A stretch of 64,000 nt of DNA, taken from the NCBI GenBank assembly GCA_041659605.1, contig JBAZXW010000013.1:1-64000 (forward strand). The letters run 5' to 3'. Positions within the stretch are counted from its first letter, which is position 1, and each line of letters begins with the position of its first letter. The position numbers were made by a program, and so were the translations under genes. The DNA is from Solimonas sp041659605 (GTDB lineage: Bacteria; Pseudomonadota; Gammaproteobacteria; Nevskiales; Nevskiaceae). The notes beneath the pieces were generated by a model. That model did no database searches. It saw nothing but the letters and a program-made list of their open reading frames with translations, and had not been told where the DNA came from. Below, piece by piece: positions 7,087 through 15,298 of this stretch.

Positions 7087-9645
7087 ATGGCGCTGGAAAA
7101 CGGGGAGCCACCGTTTTGGCCGCAGGACACCTGGGCAGACTACCTGGCGACCGTCGCTATGGATCCTCGGCGCGCTGCGGCGCAACTGCACGGCGCGGTC
7201 GCCCAGATTCACAATCTTGCTACCCGGTTGCACAACTACGATCCTAAGTCGATCTGGAGTGAGCTCGCCTACCTTGCGCGAACACTGCCGAAGCTCGCAA
7301 GAGCAGCAACCCGCGATGACGACGCCCAACGTCTCGCCACCGCCTTACAGGCTTTGGATGTCGCGTTGCGGGACCGCTATCCGTTGCTGCATGAGGCCCC
7401 GGTACAAAGCGCGTTGATCAAGATTGTACTGGTCGCTGACATGTACACGTACATTAGGCGACGCCCTGCAAACGGCTCAGGATTGGTTTCACCAGATTTG
7501 TCGATGATGCACTGCGTGCGCTTGTTGACCAAGGAGCACAGTGACGAATCCGGAGACTGGCGCGCGCGTTGGAATGTCAACCTGAGAAGCGAGATCAGGG
7601 ATCGGCAGCGGCCGACATTGTGGCACTGGCCGGTTGATAACCTGGAGATGAGGGCTGTCGGTTCGTTGCTGTCGTCACGAAACCATCTCCTTGCCCAACC
7701 CCAGCTAAGGGACGAGAAGGCGCATGCGCGCGTTGCGAGATTGTGTCGTGCCGCATACCTGATTGCGCGGCAAGCCTCAGCAGATGCCAGAGACCGCGTG
7801 GACCTTACTAGAGATGCGGTATTGCACGCTCAGCGGCTTGAGTTCCGCGCGCTATTTGAGGCAGCCATGGCGGCACAGGAGGCAGGACAACACCCCAACT
7901 GTGCTCGCCTGCTCGCCATACTGCTCAATGCAATTCCCAGCGAGCTCAGAACGATGTCATATTGGAAGCAGATTGGTGCAGGCAGCGCCATCTGCGTACT
8001 CGCCAAGGAACAGGGCTACTGGATTGGCTCGCGGGGCACGCGGGAACAGACTAATGACACGCTTCCCGGTGGCCTAATGCGCGGCTACTCCGCCGAATAT
8101 TCGCCGATGGACCTGGCCCTGGAGGCGCCAGTGTTGATCCCATCTTGGAACATCCTAAAGGATGCGTTCCACCTGCTGGATGGAACCTCACCCTATTATC
8201 AAATATACAGACTCGGGCAGAGCATTCGGCTGGCGGACAATAGCTTTCCACGGCCTGTGGCCGACGCGCTGATTCGCGCTCTCCTGACGGCTGGCTTGAC
8301 CAGATCAGCGCATCGCGTCCTTCAGCACAGCACGGTGTCTCCCGCGAGTCTGATGCATGTGACTAAAGCCCTTCGTGAGGCGTTGCACTATGCGCCCCTA
8401 GGGGCCGCGTCGCGCCGGATAAGAAGGCGCCAGGGTGAGCTCCGCAAAGCATGGAGCCAGTTTCCAAGCGATGCGTTCTCTGCAATCGAGACTCTCGACA
8501 TCCATGAGGCGATCATCACACGTTCCGGCACCTTGACGACGGGATTGTCGGGCTCAAGCCTCGCAGCGCTGGTGCTTTATCACACCGGCAGTGTCCCGCC
8601 GGTGATGCAGGACTTATACGCGCGCGGAACCGACATCGAGGCCGGTGCATTTCGAGGTGCAACCGTTGCAACGCTTCAAAAGGTGCTAGCGGGTGAAGCT
8701 GAAGGCAGTGTAGCAGTCAGCGTTTGCCTCAAGTCGCCAACACTGGCATCCCTGTGGGTGTTCGCTTCAGACAGCGCGGAACCAACTCACGTCGACGTGC
8801 CGATGCAGCAAGACATTGTCAGGATGTCGGAATGTGTGCGTCAGTTTTCCCGTCATTGGTGCACAGAACAACGACCCGAACTCGATATTCCCTGGAGTCT
8901 GTCCCATTTATGCCTGGCGGCAGCGATAGTCGACGCCGTAAAGCAGGCGACGCCAATGTGGCGCCGAGTTCCGCGCATCCGGCTGGCCGTAGATCCAATC
9001 ATCCCGTCGCTGCCTTGGCAGGCCTTGTTGATGTCAGGCCTTCCTGGCTCAGTCGTTACGCTCCTTCCGAGCCTCGGCTGGTTCGTGACGCCCCCAAGCC
9101 GGCCACGACGGCAAATGGAGTTTGTTTCCCGGCTCGGCTCCGGCGGAGACGACACTCTTCGCGGTGCCAGGAATGATATCGAGCGACTGACCCTGCGCGT
9201 CCGCACTCTCAAGGATAAATTCAAGGGACTTACGGTACTGCTCGGACATCACGTTGATCCCGGCGACGAGGACGGTTTTCCAGGACTCCACGACGGTGAC
9301 CGCCAAATGTCTGTGAGGGACTGGATAGATGTCTGCAGCAGGAGCCGCGTGTTGCTCGTGAACGCGTGCGAGGCGGCGGCGCACTGCGGAAACCCCATGC
9401 ACAATCTACACAACTTGAGAAGCATCGCGACCTTTCTTGGCGTGCTTACCGTGTGCGCGCCCGTGTGTGAGGTGCCGCGCGAAGTAGCGGTCAAGCTTTC
9501 CGCCCGCCTTCTGGATACGAGACGATCTGCCACCATCGTTGAGCGTTACCGTGAGGCGATAAGGACCGATCCACGCTGCGCAGTCTATGAACTGTCCGGC
9601 TTTTCGAGCCAGGTTTTCGGCAGGAAGCGCTATTCGAATCGGTAG
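7087..9645 (+). CDS. CHAT-domain (caspase-like) cysteine protease with large helical N-terminus
   Basis: The frame is open from 6964, overlapping gene 2, but ATG 7087 (GAGG 8 nt upstream) is the better start, giving 852 residues. Residues 1 to about 600 look largely helical (L-A-R-T-L-P-K-L-A-R-A, A-L-Q-A-L-D-V-A-L-R), possibly repeat-like, with no recognised domain. The C-terminal 200 residues match CHAT: P-S-L-P-W-Q-A-L-L, L-P-S-L-G-W-F, then T-V-L-L-G-H-H-V with candidate His 721 or 722, and V-L-L-V-N-A-C-E-A-A with candidate Cys 761, the usual His-then-Cys order and spacing. CHAT proteases act in bacterial defence and programmed death in several described systems. No signal peptide is present. 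Base composition appears lower in GC than the right half of the window. Confidence 0.8.
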   Translation: MALENGEPPFWPQDTWADYLATVAMDPRRAAAQLHGAVAQIHNLATRLHNYDPKSIWSELAYLARTLPKLARAATRDDDAQRLATALQALDVALRDRYPLLHEAPVQSALIKIVLVADMYTYIRRRPANGSGLVSPDLSMMHCVRLLTKEHSDESGDWRARWNVNLRSEIRDRQRPTLWHWPVDNLEMRAVGSLLSSRNHLLAQPQLRDEKAHARVARLCRAAYLIARQASADARDRVDLTRDAVLHAQRLEFRALFEAAMAAQEAGQHPNCARLLAILLNAIPSELRTMSYWKQIGAGSAICVLAKEQGYWIGSRGTREQTNDTLPGGLMRGYSAEYSPMDLALEAPVLIPSWNILKDAFHLLDGTSPYYQIYRLGQSIRLADNSFPRPVADALIRALLTAGLTRSAHRVLQHSTVSPASLMHVTKALREALHYAPLGAASRRIRRRQGELRKAWSQFPSDAFSAIETLDIHEAIITRSGTLTTGLSGSSLAALVLYHTGSVPPVMQDLYARGTDIEAGAFRGATVATLQKVLAGEAEGSVAVSVCLKSPTLASLWVFASDSAEPTHVDVPMQQDIVRMSECVRQFSRHWCTEQRPELDIPWSLSHLCLAAAIVDAVKQATPMWRRVPRIRLAVDPIIPSLPWQALLMSGLPGSVVTLLPSLGWFVTPPSRPRRQMEFVSRLGSGGDDTLRGARNDIERLTLRVRTLKDKFKGLTVLLGHHVDPGDEDGFPGLHDGDRQMSVRDWIDVCSRSRVLLVNACEAAAHCGNPMHNLHNLRSIATFLGVLTVCAPVCEVPREVAVKLSARLLDTRRSATIVERYREAIRTDPRCAVYELSGFSSQVFGRKRYSNR

Positions 9646-9709
9646 GCGATTGTGATATCCCAGCAGAGCCGGGGGTCGGCGCCAACACGCCAAATGCTAT
9701 CGCTCAACG

Positions 9710-10018
9710 TTAATGGAAACCGTCGAACACGATGACGTCGTCTTTGAGCGAGTCGTTGGGGCGCGCCGTGATGAAGAAGCCCAGAGCATCCCTCCGGAAA
9801 CCGCCGACGATGATCAGGCCGTCGGTGACGGCGATGACGGACCAGACGCAACGTGCGGCGCGAGTCAGTTCGATCCGGACGGCGACGAGGTCGGGTCCAC
9901 GTACGCTGAGCATGCCGTTATGACGCGGCGAGAAGATGCGCTGCCAAGCCGAGAATGGCATCCTCAGCGACCGATTGTTCGCCAGACTTGGGGGTGCCTC
10001 GCCGCACAGGTTCTTCAT
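9710..10018 (-). CDS. small hypothetical protein
   Basis: A 102-residue protein, start ATG supported by GGAG about 7 nt upstream. It has a Ser/Arg-rich N-terminus and a beta-alternating C-terminal two thirds (G-P-D-L-V-A-V-R-I-E-L, W-S-V-I-A-V-T-D-G-L-I-I-V-G-G-F, D-D-V-I-V-F-D-G-F). No signal peptide or membrane helix. No family recognised. It is convergent to the CHAT gene, whose stop is 64 bp away, and may belong to the same accessory cargo. Confidence 0.5.
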   Translation of the reverse strand: MKNLCGEAPPSLANNRSLRMPFSAWQRIFSPRHNGMLSVRGPDLVAVRIELTRAARCVWSVIAVTDGLIIVGGFRRDALGFFITARPNDSLKDDVIVFDGFH

Positions 10019-10208
10019 GATCGGCTCCGCTCGTGCCAGCTATTCTTAGCATTTGCGTCCGCCGATGGCGTCAGCATCTGAAGTTACGCTGAAGACATCC
10101 ATCCCACCCATGTCACTAGGCGACTGAAATCATCGACGATCGCTACGAGCTGAAATCCGATCCGTTCCTCGCCCCTGACGTCTGCTGAGCGAAACACTAC
10201 GTGGCGAT

Positions 10209-10400
10209 GTGCGTTCTTGGGTCCGCGTCACGGCCGGAGATGAACTGATGATCCGAGAGGATTCTCCCCTGCGGCATCCGCCGACTGCCCTTTCTCGTCG
10301 GCAAGCAATTATCTTGGACGGCATCCGCTATGCGGCGGATATGGCGGACGTGGCATATGAGCGACTGACCTTCAATCTCCAGCGTGTCGCAACACTGTAA
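10209..10400 (+). pseudogene. gene fragment cut by the IS66 left end
   Basis: A 63-residue frame beginning at a GTG with only a weak upstream purine stretch. The part S-R-R-Q-A-I-I-L-D-G-I-R-Y-A-A-D-M-A-D has the look of a genuine amphipathic helix. The stop codon TAA falls inside the first bases (GTAA) of the IS66 terminal repeat, so the original gene was probably longer and was truncated by the insertion. Function unknown, and it may not be coding at all. Confidence 0.3.
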
Positions 10401-10437
10401 CCGTCCGCCGAAGGCCGTCTTGACGGCCCGAGCCTGA

Positions 10438-12087
10438 TCAGGCGGCGAGACGTTCTGGTCGCGGCAGCGACGCGGCGAGGTTCCAAGGCAGCAGCTCGTC
10501 GAGCCTGTTGATCGGATGCTCGGCGATACGCCCGAGGACGTCACGCAGATACGCCTCAGGATCGAGGCCGTTGAGCTTGGCGGTGCCGACGAGGCTGTAG
10601 ATGTTGGCGGCGCGATCGCCGCCGCTGTCGGCACCGACAAACAGATAATTCTTGCGACCCAGCGCCACAGTGCGCAGCGACCGCTCCGCGGCGTTGTTGT
10701 CGATCTCCAGTGTGCCGTCGTCGCGGTAGCGCGTGAGTGCGGTCCAGCGCGAGGTCGCGTAGCGGATCGCCAGCGACAGTTCGGATTTGGCCGACAGCGT
10801 CGCTGCCGCAGCGTTGAGCCAGGTTTTCAAGTCCGCCAGCAGCGGGCCAGCCCGCGCTTGTCGCTGGTCGCGGCGCTCGTCCGCAGACTTGCCGTTGATC
10901 TGCTTCTCGATGGAATAGAGCGCGGCGATCCGGTCGATCGCCTCCTTGGCGATCGGCGAGGCGTTGGCCTGGTACAAATCGAAAAACTTCCGTCGCACAT
11001 GCGCCCAGCAGGCGGCCTCGTGGATCCGCCCGCCACCGTACAGGTGATGGAAGCCGGCATAGGCGTCGGCTTGCAGCGTTCCCTGGAAATCTTTCAGGTG
11101 AATCTTCGGATGCTCGCCCTTGCGGTCCGGGGTGTAGCGGAAGAGCACCGCCGGCGGCGTGGCGCTGCCCGCCGGGCGATCGTCGCGCACGTAGGTCCAC
11201 AGCCGGCCCGTCTTGGTCTTGCCCAGGCCCGGCGAGAGCGCCGGCACCGGCGTGTCGTCCGCGTGCAGCTTCGAGCCGGAAAAGACATGAGCGGCGATGC
11301 GATCGACCAGCGGATCGAGCAGCGCCGAGCACTCGCCGACCCAGTCGCAAAGCGTTGAGCGTTCCAGCTCGACGCCAGCGCGCGCGTAAATCTCAGACTG
11401 CCGATACAGCGGCAGGTGGTCGCAATACTTGCTGACCAGCACATGCGCGAGCAGGCCGGGGCCTGCCATGCCGCGAGCGATCGGTCGCGACGGCGCCGGT
11501 GCCTGGGCGATGGTGTTGCAGTCGTCGCATGCCAGCTTGGGGCGCACATGCCGGATCACCTTCCAGTGTTCCGGTACGTATTCGAGGATTTCCGAGACAT
11601 CCTCGCCAATGGGACGCAGGGCGCCGCCGCAGGTGGGGCACGTGCAGCCGACGCCGTGGACCACGGCCTCACGCGGCAGATGCTCGGGCAGCGGTCGGCG
11701 TGCGGGACGCTTTGCCGGCGAATCCGCATCCTCCGTGCGCGCTGCGATCACAGCAGGTGCCGGCGTCTCCAGCTCTTCGATCAGTAGCTCGAGCTGCTCG
11801 ATCTCCTGCGACAGCTTCTCGGACGATCGGCCAAACTGCATGCGGCGCAGCCGCGCGAGTTGCAGCTTGAGTTTCTCGATCTGCACGTCCCGATGCACGA
11901 GTGCACTGCGCAGTCCCGAAATTTCCGTGCGCCCCGCGAGCACCATCGCACGCAGCGCGTCGACGTCGTTGGGAAGATCGGAAATGGCTTGATTCTGCAC
12001 GTCATATCCGTAGCAAAAGACGTGCAAAAGTGCGAGAGAAATCAGGCGGCTTTCTGCGGCTTCCAAGTTCGCTCGGGCCGGCGCCAA
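10438..12087 (-). CDS. tnpC: IS66-family transposase TnpC
   Basis: 549 residues as an open frame. The real start may be an internal Met (M-V-L-A-G-R-T-E-I, about residue 49), because the first residues overlap tnpB. Visible blocks: leucine-rich coiled coil (L-R-R-M-Q-F-G-R-S-S-E-K-L), zinc-finger C-T-C-P-T-C-G-G and L-A-C-D-D-C-N, and the DDE core with K-L-H-A-D-D-T-P-V (first Asp), F-Q-G-T-L-Q-A-D-A-Y-A-G (second Asp) and D-N-N-A-A-E-R-S-L-R (Glu). A C-terminal extension D-P-E-A-Y-L-R-D-V-L-G-R-I-A-E-H-P matches the IS66 C-terminal domain. It catalyses strand transfer. It seems intact but lacks its TnpA partner here. Confidence 0.95.
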   Translation of the reverse strand: MAPARANLEAAESRLISLALLHVFCYGYDVQNQAISDLPNDVDALRAMVLAGRTEISGLRSALVHRDVQIEKLKLQLARLRRMQFGRSSEKLSQEIEQLELLIEELETPAPAVIAARTEDADSPAKRPARRPLPEHLPREAVVHGVGCTCPTCGGALRPIGEDVSEILEYVPEHWKVIRHVRPKLACDDCNTIAQAPAPSRPIARGMAGPGLLAHVLVSKYCDHLPLYRQSEIYARAGVELERSTLCDWVGECSALLDPLVDRIAAHVFSGSKLHADDTPVPALSPGLGKTKTGRLWTYVRDDRPAGSATPPAVLFRYTPDRKGEHPKIHLKDFQGTLQADAYAGFHHLYGGGRIHEAACWAHVRRKFFDLYQANASPIAKEAIDRIAALYSIEKQINGKSADERRDQRQARAGPLLADLKTWLNAAAATLSAKSELSLAIRYATSRWTALTRYRDDGTLEIDNNAAERSLRTVALGRKNYLFVGADSGGDRAANIYSLVGTAKLNGLDPEAYLRDVLGRIAEHPINRLDELLPWNLAASLPRPERLAA

Positions 12088-12389
12088 TTAATGCCCTCCA
12101 AGAGCATCGAAAGCTGCGCTTGGGTCAGGTGGACCGAGCCCGACGTGGCCTGCGGCCAGACGAAACGTCCACGCTCCAAGCGCTTGGCAAACAGGCACAG
12201 GCCATCGCCCGACCACCACAGCAACTTCACCAGATCTCCGCGCTTGCCGCGGAAGACAAACACGTGCCCGGAGAACGGAACTTCGGCCAGCGCCTGCTGG
12301 ATGAGCGCCGCCAGGCCATCAAAACCCTTGCGTATGTCGGTGACGCCGGCGGCGAGCCAGACGCGCACACCGCTTGGCAGACCGATCAT
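12042..12389 (-). CDS. tnpB: IS66-family TnpB (Orf2)
   Basis: A 115-residue protein typical of IS66 Orf2: M-I-G-L-P-S-G-V-R-V-W-L-A-A-G-V-T-D-I-R-K-G-F-D-type start, F-V-F-R-G-K-R-G-D-L-V-K-L-L-W-W, then G-L-C-L-F-A-K-R-L-E-R-G-R-F. Its start overlaps the tnpA stop by 4 bp and its end overlaps tnpC, the normal coupled layout. The protein is needed for transposition in studied members; its biochemical role is not defined. Confidence 0.95.
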   Translation of the reverse strand: MIGLPSGVRVWLAAGVTDIRKGFDGLAALIQQALAEVPFSGHVFVFRGKRGDLVKLLWWSGDGLCLFAKRLERGRFVWPQATSGSVHLTQAQLSMLLEGINWRRPERTWKPQKAA

Positions 12390-12497
12390 CGCGACAGCGT
12401 CTCGACCACCTGCCGCAGCACCGCCACGTCCACTGCGCCGACGACCTCGACGCGATGACCATTCGAGAGCGTGATCTCAATGCGACCTTTGCGAGCC
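12386..12497 (-). pseudogene. IS66 tnpA remnant, 5' part removed by IS21
   Basis: Only about 37 C-terminal residues remain (R-K-G-R-I-E-I-T-L-S-N-G-H-R-V-E-V, ending V-V-E-T-L-S-R). The open frame continues rightward into the IS21 terminal repeat, which supplies unrelated codons. The helix-turn-helix half of TnpA is gone, and no matching sequence was found on the far side of the IS21 copy. Confidence 0.8.
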
Positions 12498-12639
12498 CCC
12501 GGCGGCCACCCAAACTCCTCCACCTGTGGCCACCTCAAAATCCCCCACCTGATGTGACCTGACGCCGGCGTAGCCGGCGCCGGCACCGTGATGCGACGGG
12601 ACGTAACTTGCCCGCCCTCGAACGACGAGGGAGGAAGGA

Positions 12640-14187
12640 GTGAACGTCTTGAAGGACCATCTGCGGATCACGGTGGAGACGCTGCTGCGCAGCGGCACCA
12701 AGCAGCGCGAGATCGAGCGGCGCACGGGAGTTGATCGCAAGACGATCCGGCGCCTGGCGGCAAAATCCCCCGGGGTGGCCACCGGCTCGGAAGCAAATTC
12801 CCCCACCCTGGCCACCGGCTTTTCGGGCGAGGCCGATCAAACTGGGCCACCCCGACCACCGGCTCCGAAGCTGGCGGCGTCGGCCTGCGCGCCACACCGG
12901 GCCTTCATCGAGGCGCAGGTGGCACTGGGCCGCAACGCGCTGGCGATCTACCAGGACTTGGTCGACGGCCACGGATTCACCCATCGCTACAACTCGGTGA
13001 AACGCTTTGTGCGCGCGCTCAAGGCCCGCGAGCCGGAGCGTTTTGACGTCCTGGAGTTTCTGCCCGGCGAGGAAGCGCAGGTCGATTACGGCCAGGGCGC
13101 GCCGACGCGGATGCCCAACGGCAAATACCGCCGCCCGTATCTCTTCGTGATGACGCTGAAGTACTCCGGCAAGAGCTTCCGCAAGGTGGTGTGGAAGACC
13201 GACCAGCAGGTCTGGGCGCGCCTGCACGAGGAAGCCTGGCGCGCCTTGGGCGGCTGCACGGCGTACGTCGTGCTCGACAACCTCAAGGAGGGCGTGATCC
13301 GGCCCGACTACTACGAGCCGGGCCTGAACGCTGTCTACGCCGCGATGCTGGCGCACTACGGCGTCGTCGCCGACGTGTGCCGCGTGCGCGATCCCAATCG
13401 CAAGGGGACCGTTGAGTCGGCGATCCAGCACACGCAGGCGACCGCGCTGAAGGGTCGGCGCTTCGAGTCGATCGAGGAGCAGAACGTTTTCCTGGCGCAC
13501 TGGGAAGAACGCTGGGCGGCGCCGCGCATCCATGGACGCAAGAAGCGCCAGGTGCTCGAGATGTACCGCGAGGAGAGGCCTCACCTGAGGCCGCTGCCCG
13601 CCGAGAGCTTTCGCTACTTCCGCGAAGGCGTGCGCACTGTCGACGACGCCGGCATGGTCCAGGTCGAGGGCAGCTACTACGCCGCGCAGCCGGCGCGGCT
13701 GTACAGCGAAGTCAAAGTCCGCATCTTTGATCGCGACATCCAGATTCTCGGTGCCGACGGCGCCGTGCTGCGCCGGCATCCGAAGTCCACCCGGAAAGGC
13801 TCTTTCACGCTCGACCCGAAGGACCGGATTTTCAATCCGTCGCGCGAGATCACGCGGGTGCTGACGCGCCTGGCCAAGATCGGCCCGCACACCGCTCAGC
13901 TCGGTCAGACGCTGCTCGCCACGCAGGGGCGGCTCGGCAAGAAGGGCATGTACGGCCTGTCGAATCTGCCGCGCCACTTCCGCCGCGAGGACATCGAGTC
14001 CGTCGTCCAGAGTGCGCTGGCCGTGGACTGCCATTCCTATCTCAGCGTCAGGCGCGCGCTGGAGCGCCGCGCCGAGCTGGCCGCGCCGCCGCCGGCGCTG
14101 ACCCAGGTCGCGCCCGAGATCCGCGACATCCGCGAATACCAGGATTTCTTCAACACCCACACCCAGCACCCGGAGGTATCGACGTGA
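12640..14187 (+). CDS. istA: IS21-family transposase IstA
   Basis: 515 residues from a GTG preceded directly by GAGGAAGGAG. An N-terminal helix-turn-helix (Q-R-E-I-E-R-R-T-G-V-D-R-K-T-I-R-R) recognises the ends. A DDE core follows, with L-P-G-E-E-A-Q-V-D-Y-G-Q-G (first Asp), Y-V-V-L-D-N-L-K-E-G-V (second Asp) and R-K-G-T-V-E-S-A-I-Q (Glu). The region encoding residues 40-65 contains two more copies of the terminal-repeat motif (AAAATCCCCC...GTGGCCACC), a possible extra transposase-binding site inside the gene. The stop overlaps the istB start by 4 bp. Confidence 0.95.
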   Translation: MNVLKDHLRITVETLLRSGTKQREIERRTGVDRKTIRRLAAKSPGVATGSEANSPTLATGFSGEADQTGPPRPPAPKLAASACAPHRAFIEAQVALGRNALAIYQDLVDGHGFTHRYNSVKRFVRALKAREPERFDVLEFLPGEEAQVDYGQGAPTRMPNGKYRRPYLFVMTLKYSGKSFRKVVWKTDQQVWARLHEEAWRALGGCTAYVVLDNLKEGVIRPDYYEPGLNAVYAAMLAHYGVVADVCRVRDPNRKGTVESAIQHTQATALKGRRFESIEEQNVFLAHWEERWAAPRIHGRKKRQVLEMYREERPHLRPLPAESFRYFREGVRTVDDAGMVQVEGSYYAAQPARLYSEVKVRIFDRDIQILGADGAVLRRHPKSTRKGSFTLDPKDRIFNPSREITRVLTRLAKIGPHTAQLGQTLLATQGRLGKKGMYGLSNLPRHFRREDIESVVQSALAVDCHSYLSVRRALERRAELAAPPPALTQVAPEIRDIREYQDFFNTHTQHPEVST

Positions 14188-14951
14188 GCATGAGCATCCC
14201 CGAACTCGAAAGAGCCCTGAAGGGCCTGCGCCTGTCCGGCATGACCGCGACGCTGCAGGCGCGCGCCCTGCAGGTCGACAGCAGCGAGATGAATTTCCTC
14301 GAAGCCTTGTCCTGGCTGGTACAGGACGAGCTCGACCGCCGGCGCTCGCGGCTGCTCGAACGCCGCTATGCCCACTCCGGCCTCACCGAGCGCAAGCACC
14401 TGAAGGACATCGACTGGACCTACAACCCCAAGGTCCCCAAGCGCGACATCCTCGAACTCGGTGCGCTCAAATTCATCGACGCCCGCGAGGACGTCCTGCT
14501 GATCGGCAAGCCCGGCACCGGCAAGAGCCACGTCGCCAAGTCCCTGGCGCTCAACGCCATCGACCGCGGCTACAAGGTCGTCTACCGCGAGGCCCACGTC
14601 CTGATCGAGGAAATCCACGAGGCGCGCCAGCTCGGCACGCTTGCCAAGGTCCGCGCGCCGCTGATCGCCGCGCAACTCCTGGTCATCGACGATCTTTTCC
14701 TCCGCCGCCTGCCTGCCGGCGCCGGCGATGAACTCGCTGACATCCTCATGAGCCGCTACGAGAAGGCGACCACGATCGTCACCTCGAATCGGCTGATCGA
14801 TGATTGGGGCGCGCTGCTCGGCGACGTCGTCGTGGTCGCGCCGCTGCTCGACCGCCTGATGCACCACGGCCACCTGCTCAGATTTGAAGGCAAGAGCTGG
14901 CGCTTGAAGGAAGCCGCGGAGCGCGTTGCCAAAGAAGCGGCAACCGCGTAA
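14184..14951 (+). CDS. istB: IS21-family ATPase IstB
   Basis: 255 residues, GTG start overlapping the istA stop (GTGA). Walker A is G-K-P-G-T-G-K-S near residues 108-115, Walker B is L-L-V-I-D-D-L, and the S-N-R sensor segment (V-T-S-N-R-L) follows. It is a DnaA/DnaC-like AAA+ protein that helps IstA choose the target and assemble the transposition complex. The length is the family norm and the gene appears intact. Confidence 0.95.
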   Translation: MSMSIPELERALKGLRLSGMTATLQARALQVDSSEMNFLEALSWLVQDELDRRRSRLLERRYAHSGLTERKHLKDIDWTYNPKVPKRDILELGALKFIDAREDVLLIGKPGTGKSHVAKSLALNAIDRGYKVVYREAHVLIEEIHEARQLGTLAKVRAPLIAAQLLVIDDLFLRRLPAGAGDELADILMSRYEKATTIVTSNRLIDDWGALLGDVVVVAPLLDRLMHHGHLLRFEGKSWRLKEAAERVAKEAATA

Positions 14952-15005
14952 ACATCAACCCGTCCCTCGCATCACAGGTGGGGGATTTTGAGGTGGCCGC
15001 CGGGG

Positions 15006-15298
15006 CCGCAAGTACGCGTCGGTCTTGAACGGACTATCGGCGAGGAGCAGCGGCATAAACACGTTTGCCGGCTCCTGTGATCATCAAATGTCCCCGTGAT
15101 CGCCCGGGATTTCCAACAGCTCGAAACTTATCGGGCGCCGGCGTTGTGCGCCCCCACCCGACGGTACATCGCCCGTCAAACCAAGGATCGCGCCCAGGAG
15201 TCCGTTGCAAAGCACCTTGATGATGTGGCTTTCGCATGATCAGATGCGTCTAGTGGAAATGGAGCCTACGGGCGCCGATTGCATAAGGGAGAGCAATC
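15006..15298. other. intergenic stretch between IS21 and the FAD/GAF gene
   Basis: No convincing gene, no match to the missing IS66 end and no clear hairpin. A minus-strand open frame at 15034-15237 has an implausible composition and no ribosome site. The promoter of the following operon probably lies in the last 100 bp. Confidence 0.4.

Larger units (their letters stand above)
10397..12497 (-). mobile_element. IS66-family element, right end lost
   Basis: Three genes in the usual order (tnpA remnant, tnpB, tnpC) read leftward. The left terminus starts with GTAA (10397), as IS66 ends do. The tnpA end was destroyed by the IS21 element that begins near 12497. No second IS66 terminus (a TTAC end) was found to the right of the IS21 copy, so the element is truncated rather than merely interrupted. 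Confidence 0.85.
12497..15005 (+). mobile_element. IS21-family element, apparently complete
   Basis: istA and istB are bounded by inverted repeats. A perfect 24-bp pair (GGCCACCTCAAAATCCCCCA...) lies at 12528-12551 and 14975-14998. A second, diverged copy at 12504-12526 makes the left end double. Outer matching bases reach CCCCGGCGGCCACC at 12497 and its complement at 15005, so the edges are uncertain by a few bases. Multiple terminal repeats are usual in IS21. Confidence 0.9.

Noticed and set aside
12504..12551. Two similar 24-bp units with a short gap as a mini CRISPR
   Set aside because: They are the terminal repeats of IS21; no spacers or cas genes are present.
12535..14169. A 544-codon minus-strand frame across istA
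   Set aside because: It is the antisense shadow of a clear IS21 transposase and extends into the IS end.
15034..15237. A 67-codon minus-strand frame right of IS21 as the missing IS66 tnpA part
   Set aside because: It shows no TnpA helix-turn-helix pattern and its Arg/Pro-rich composition is not protein-like.
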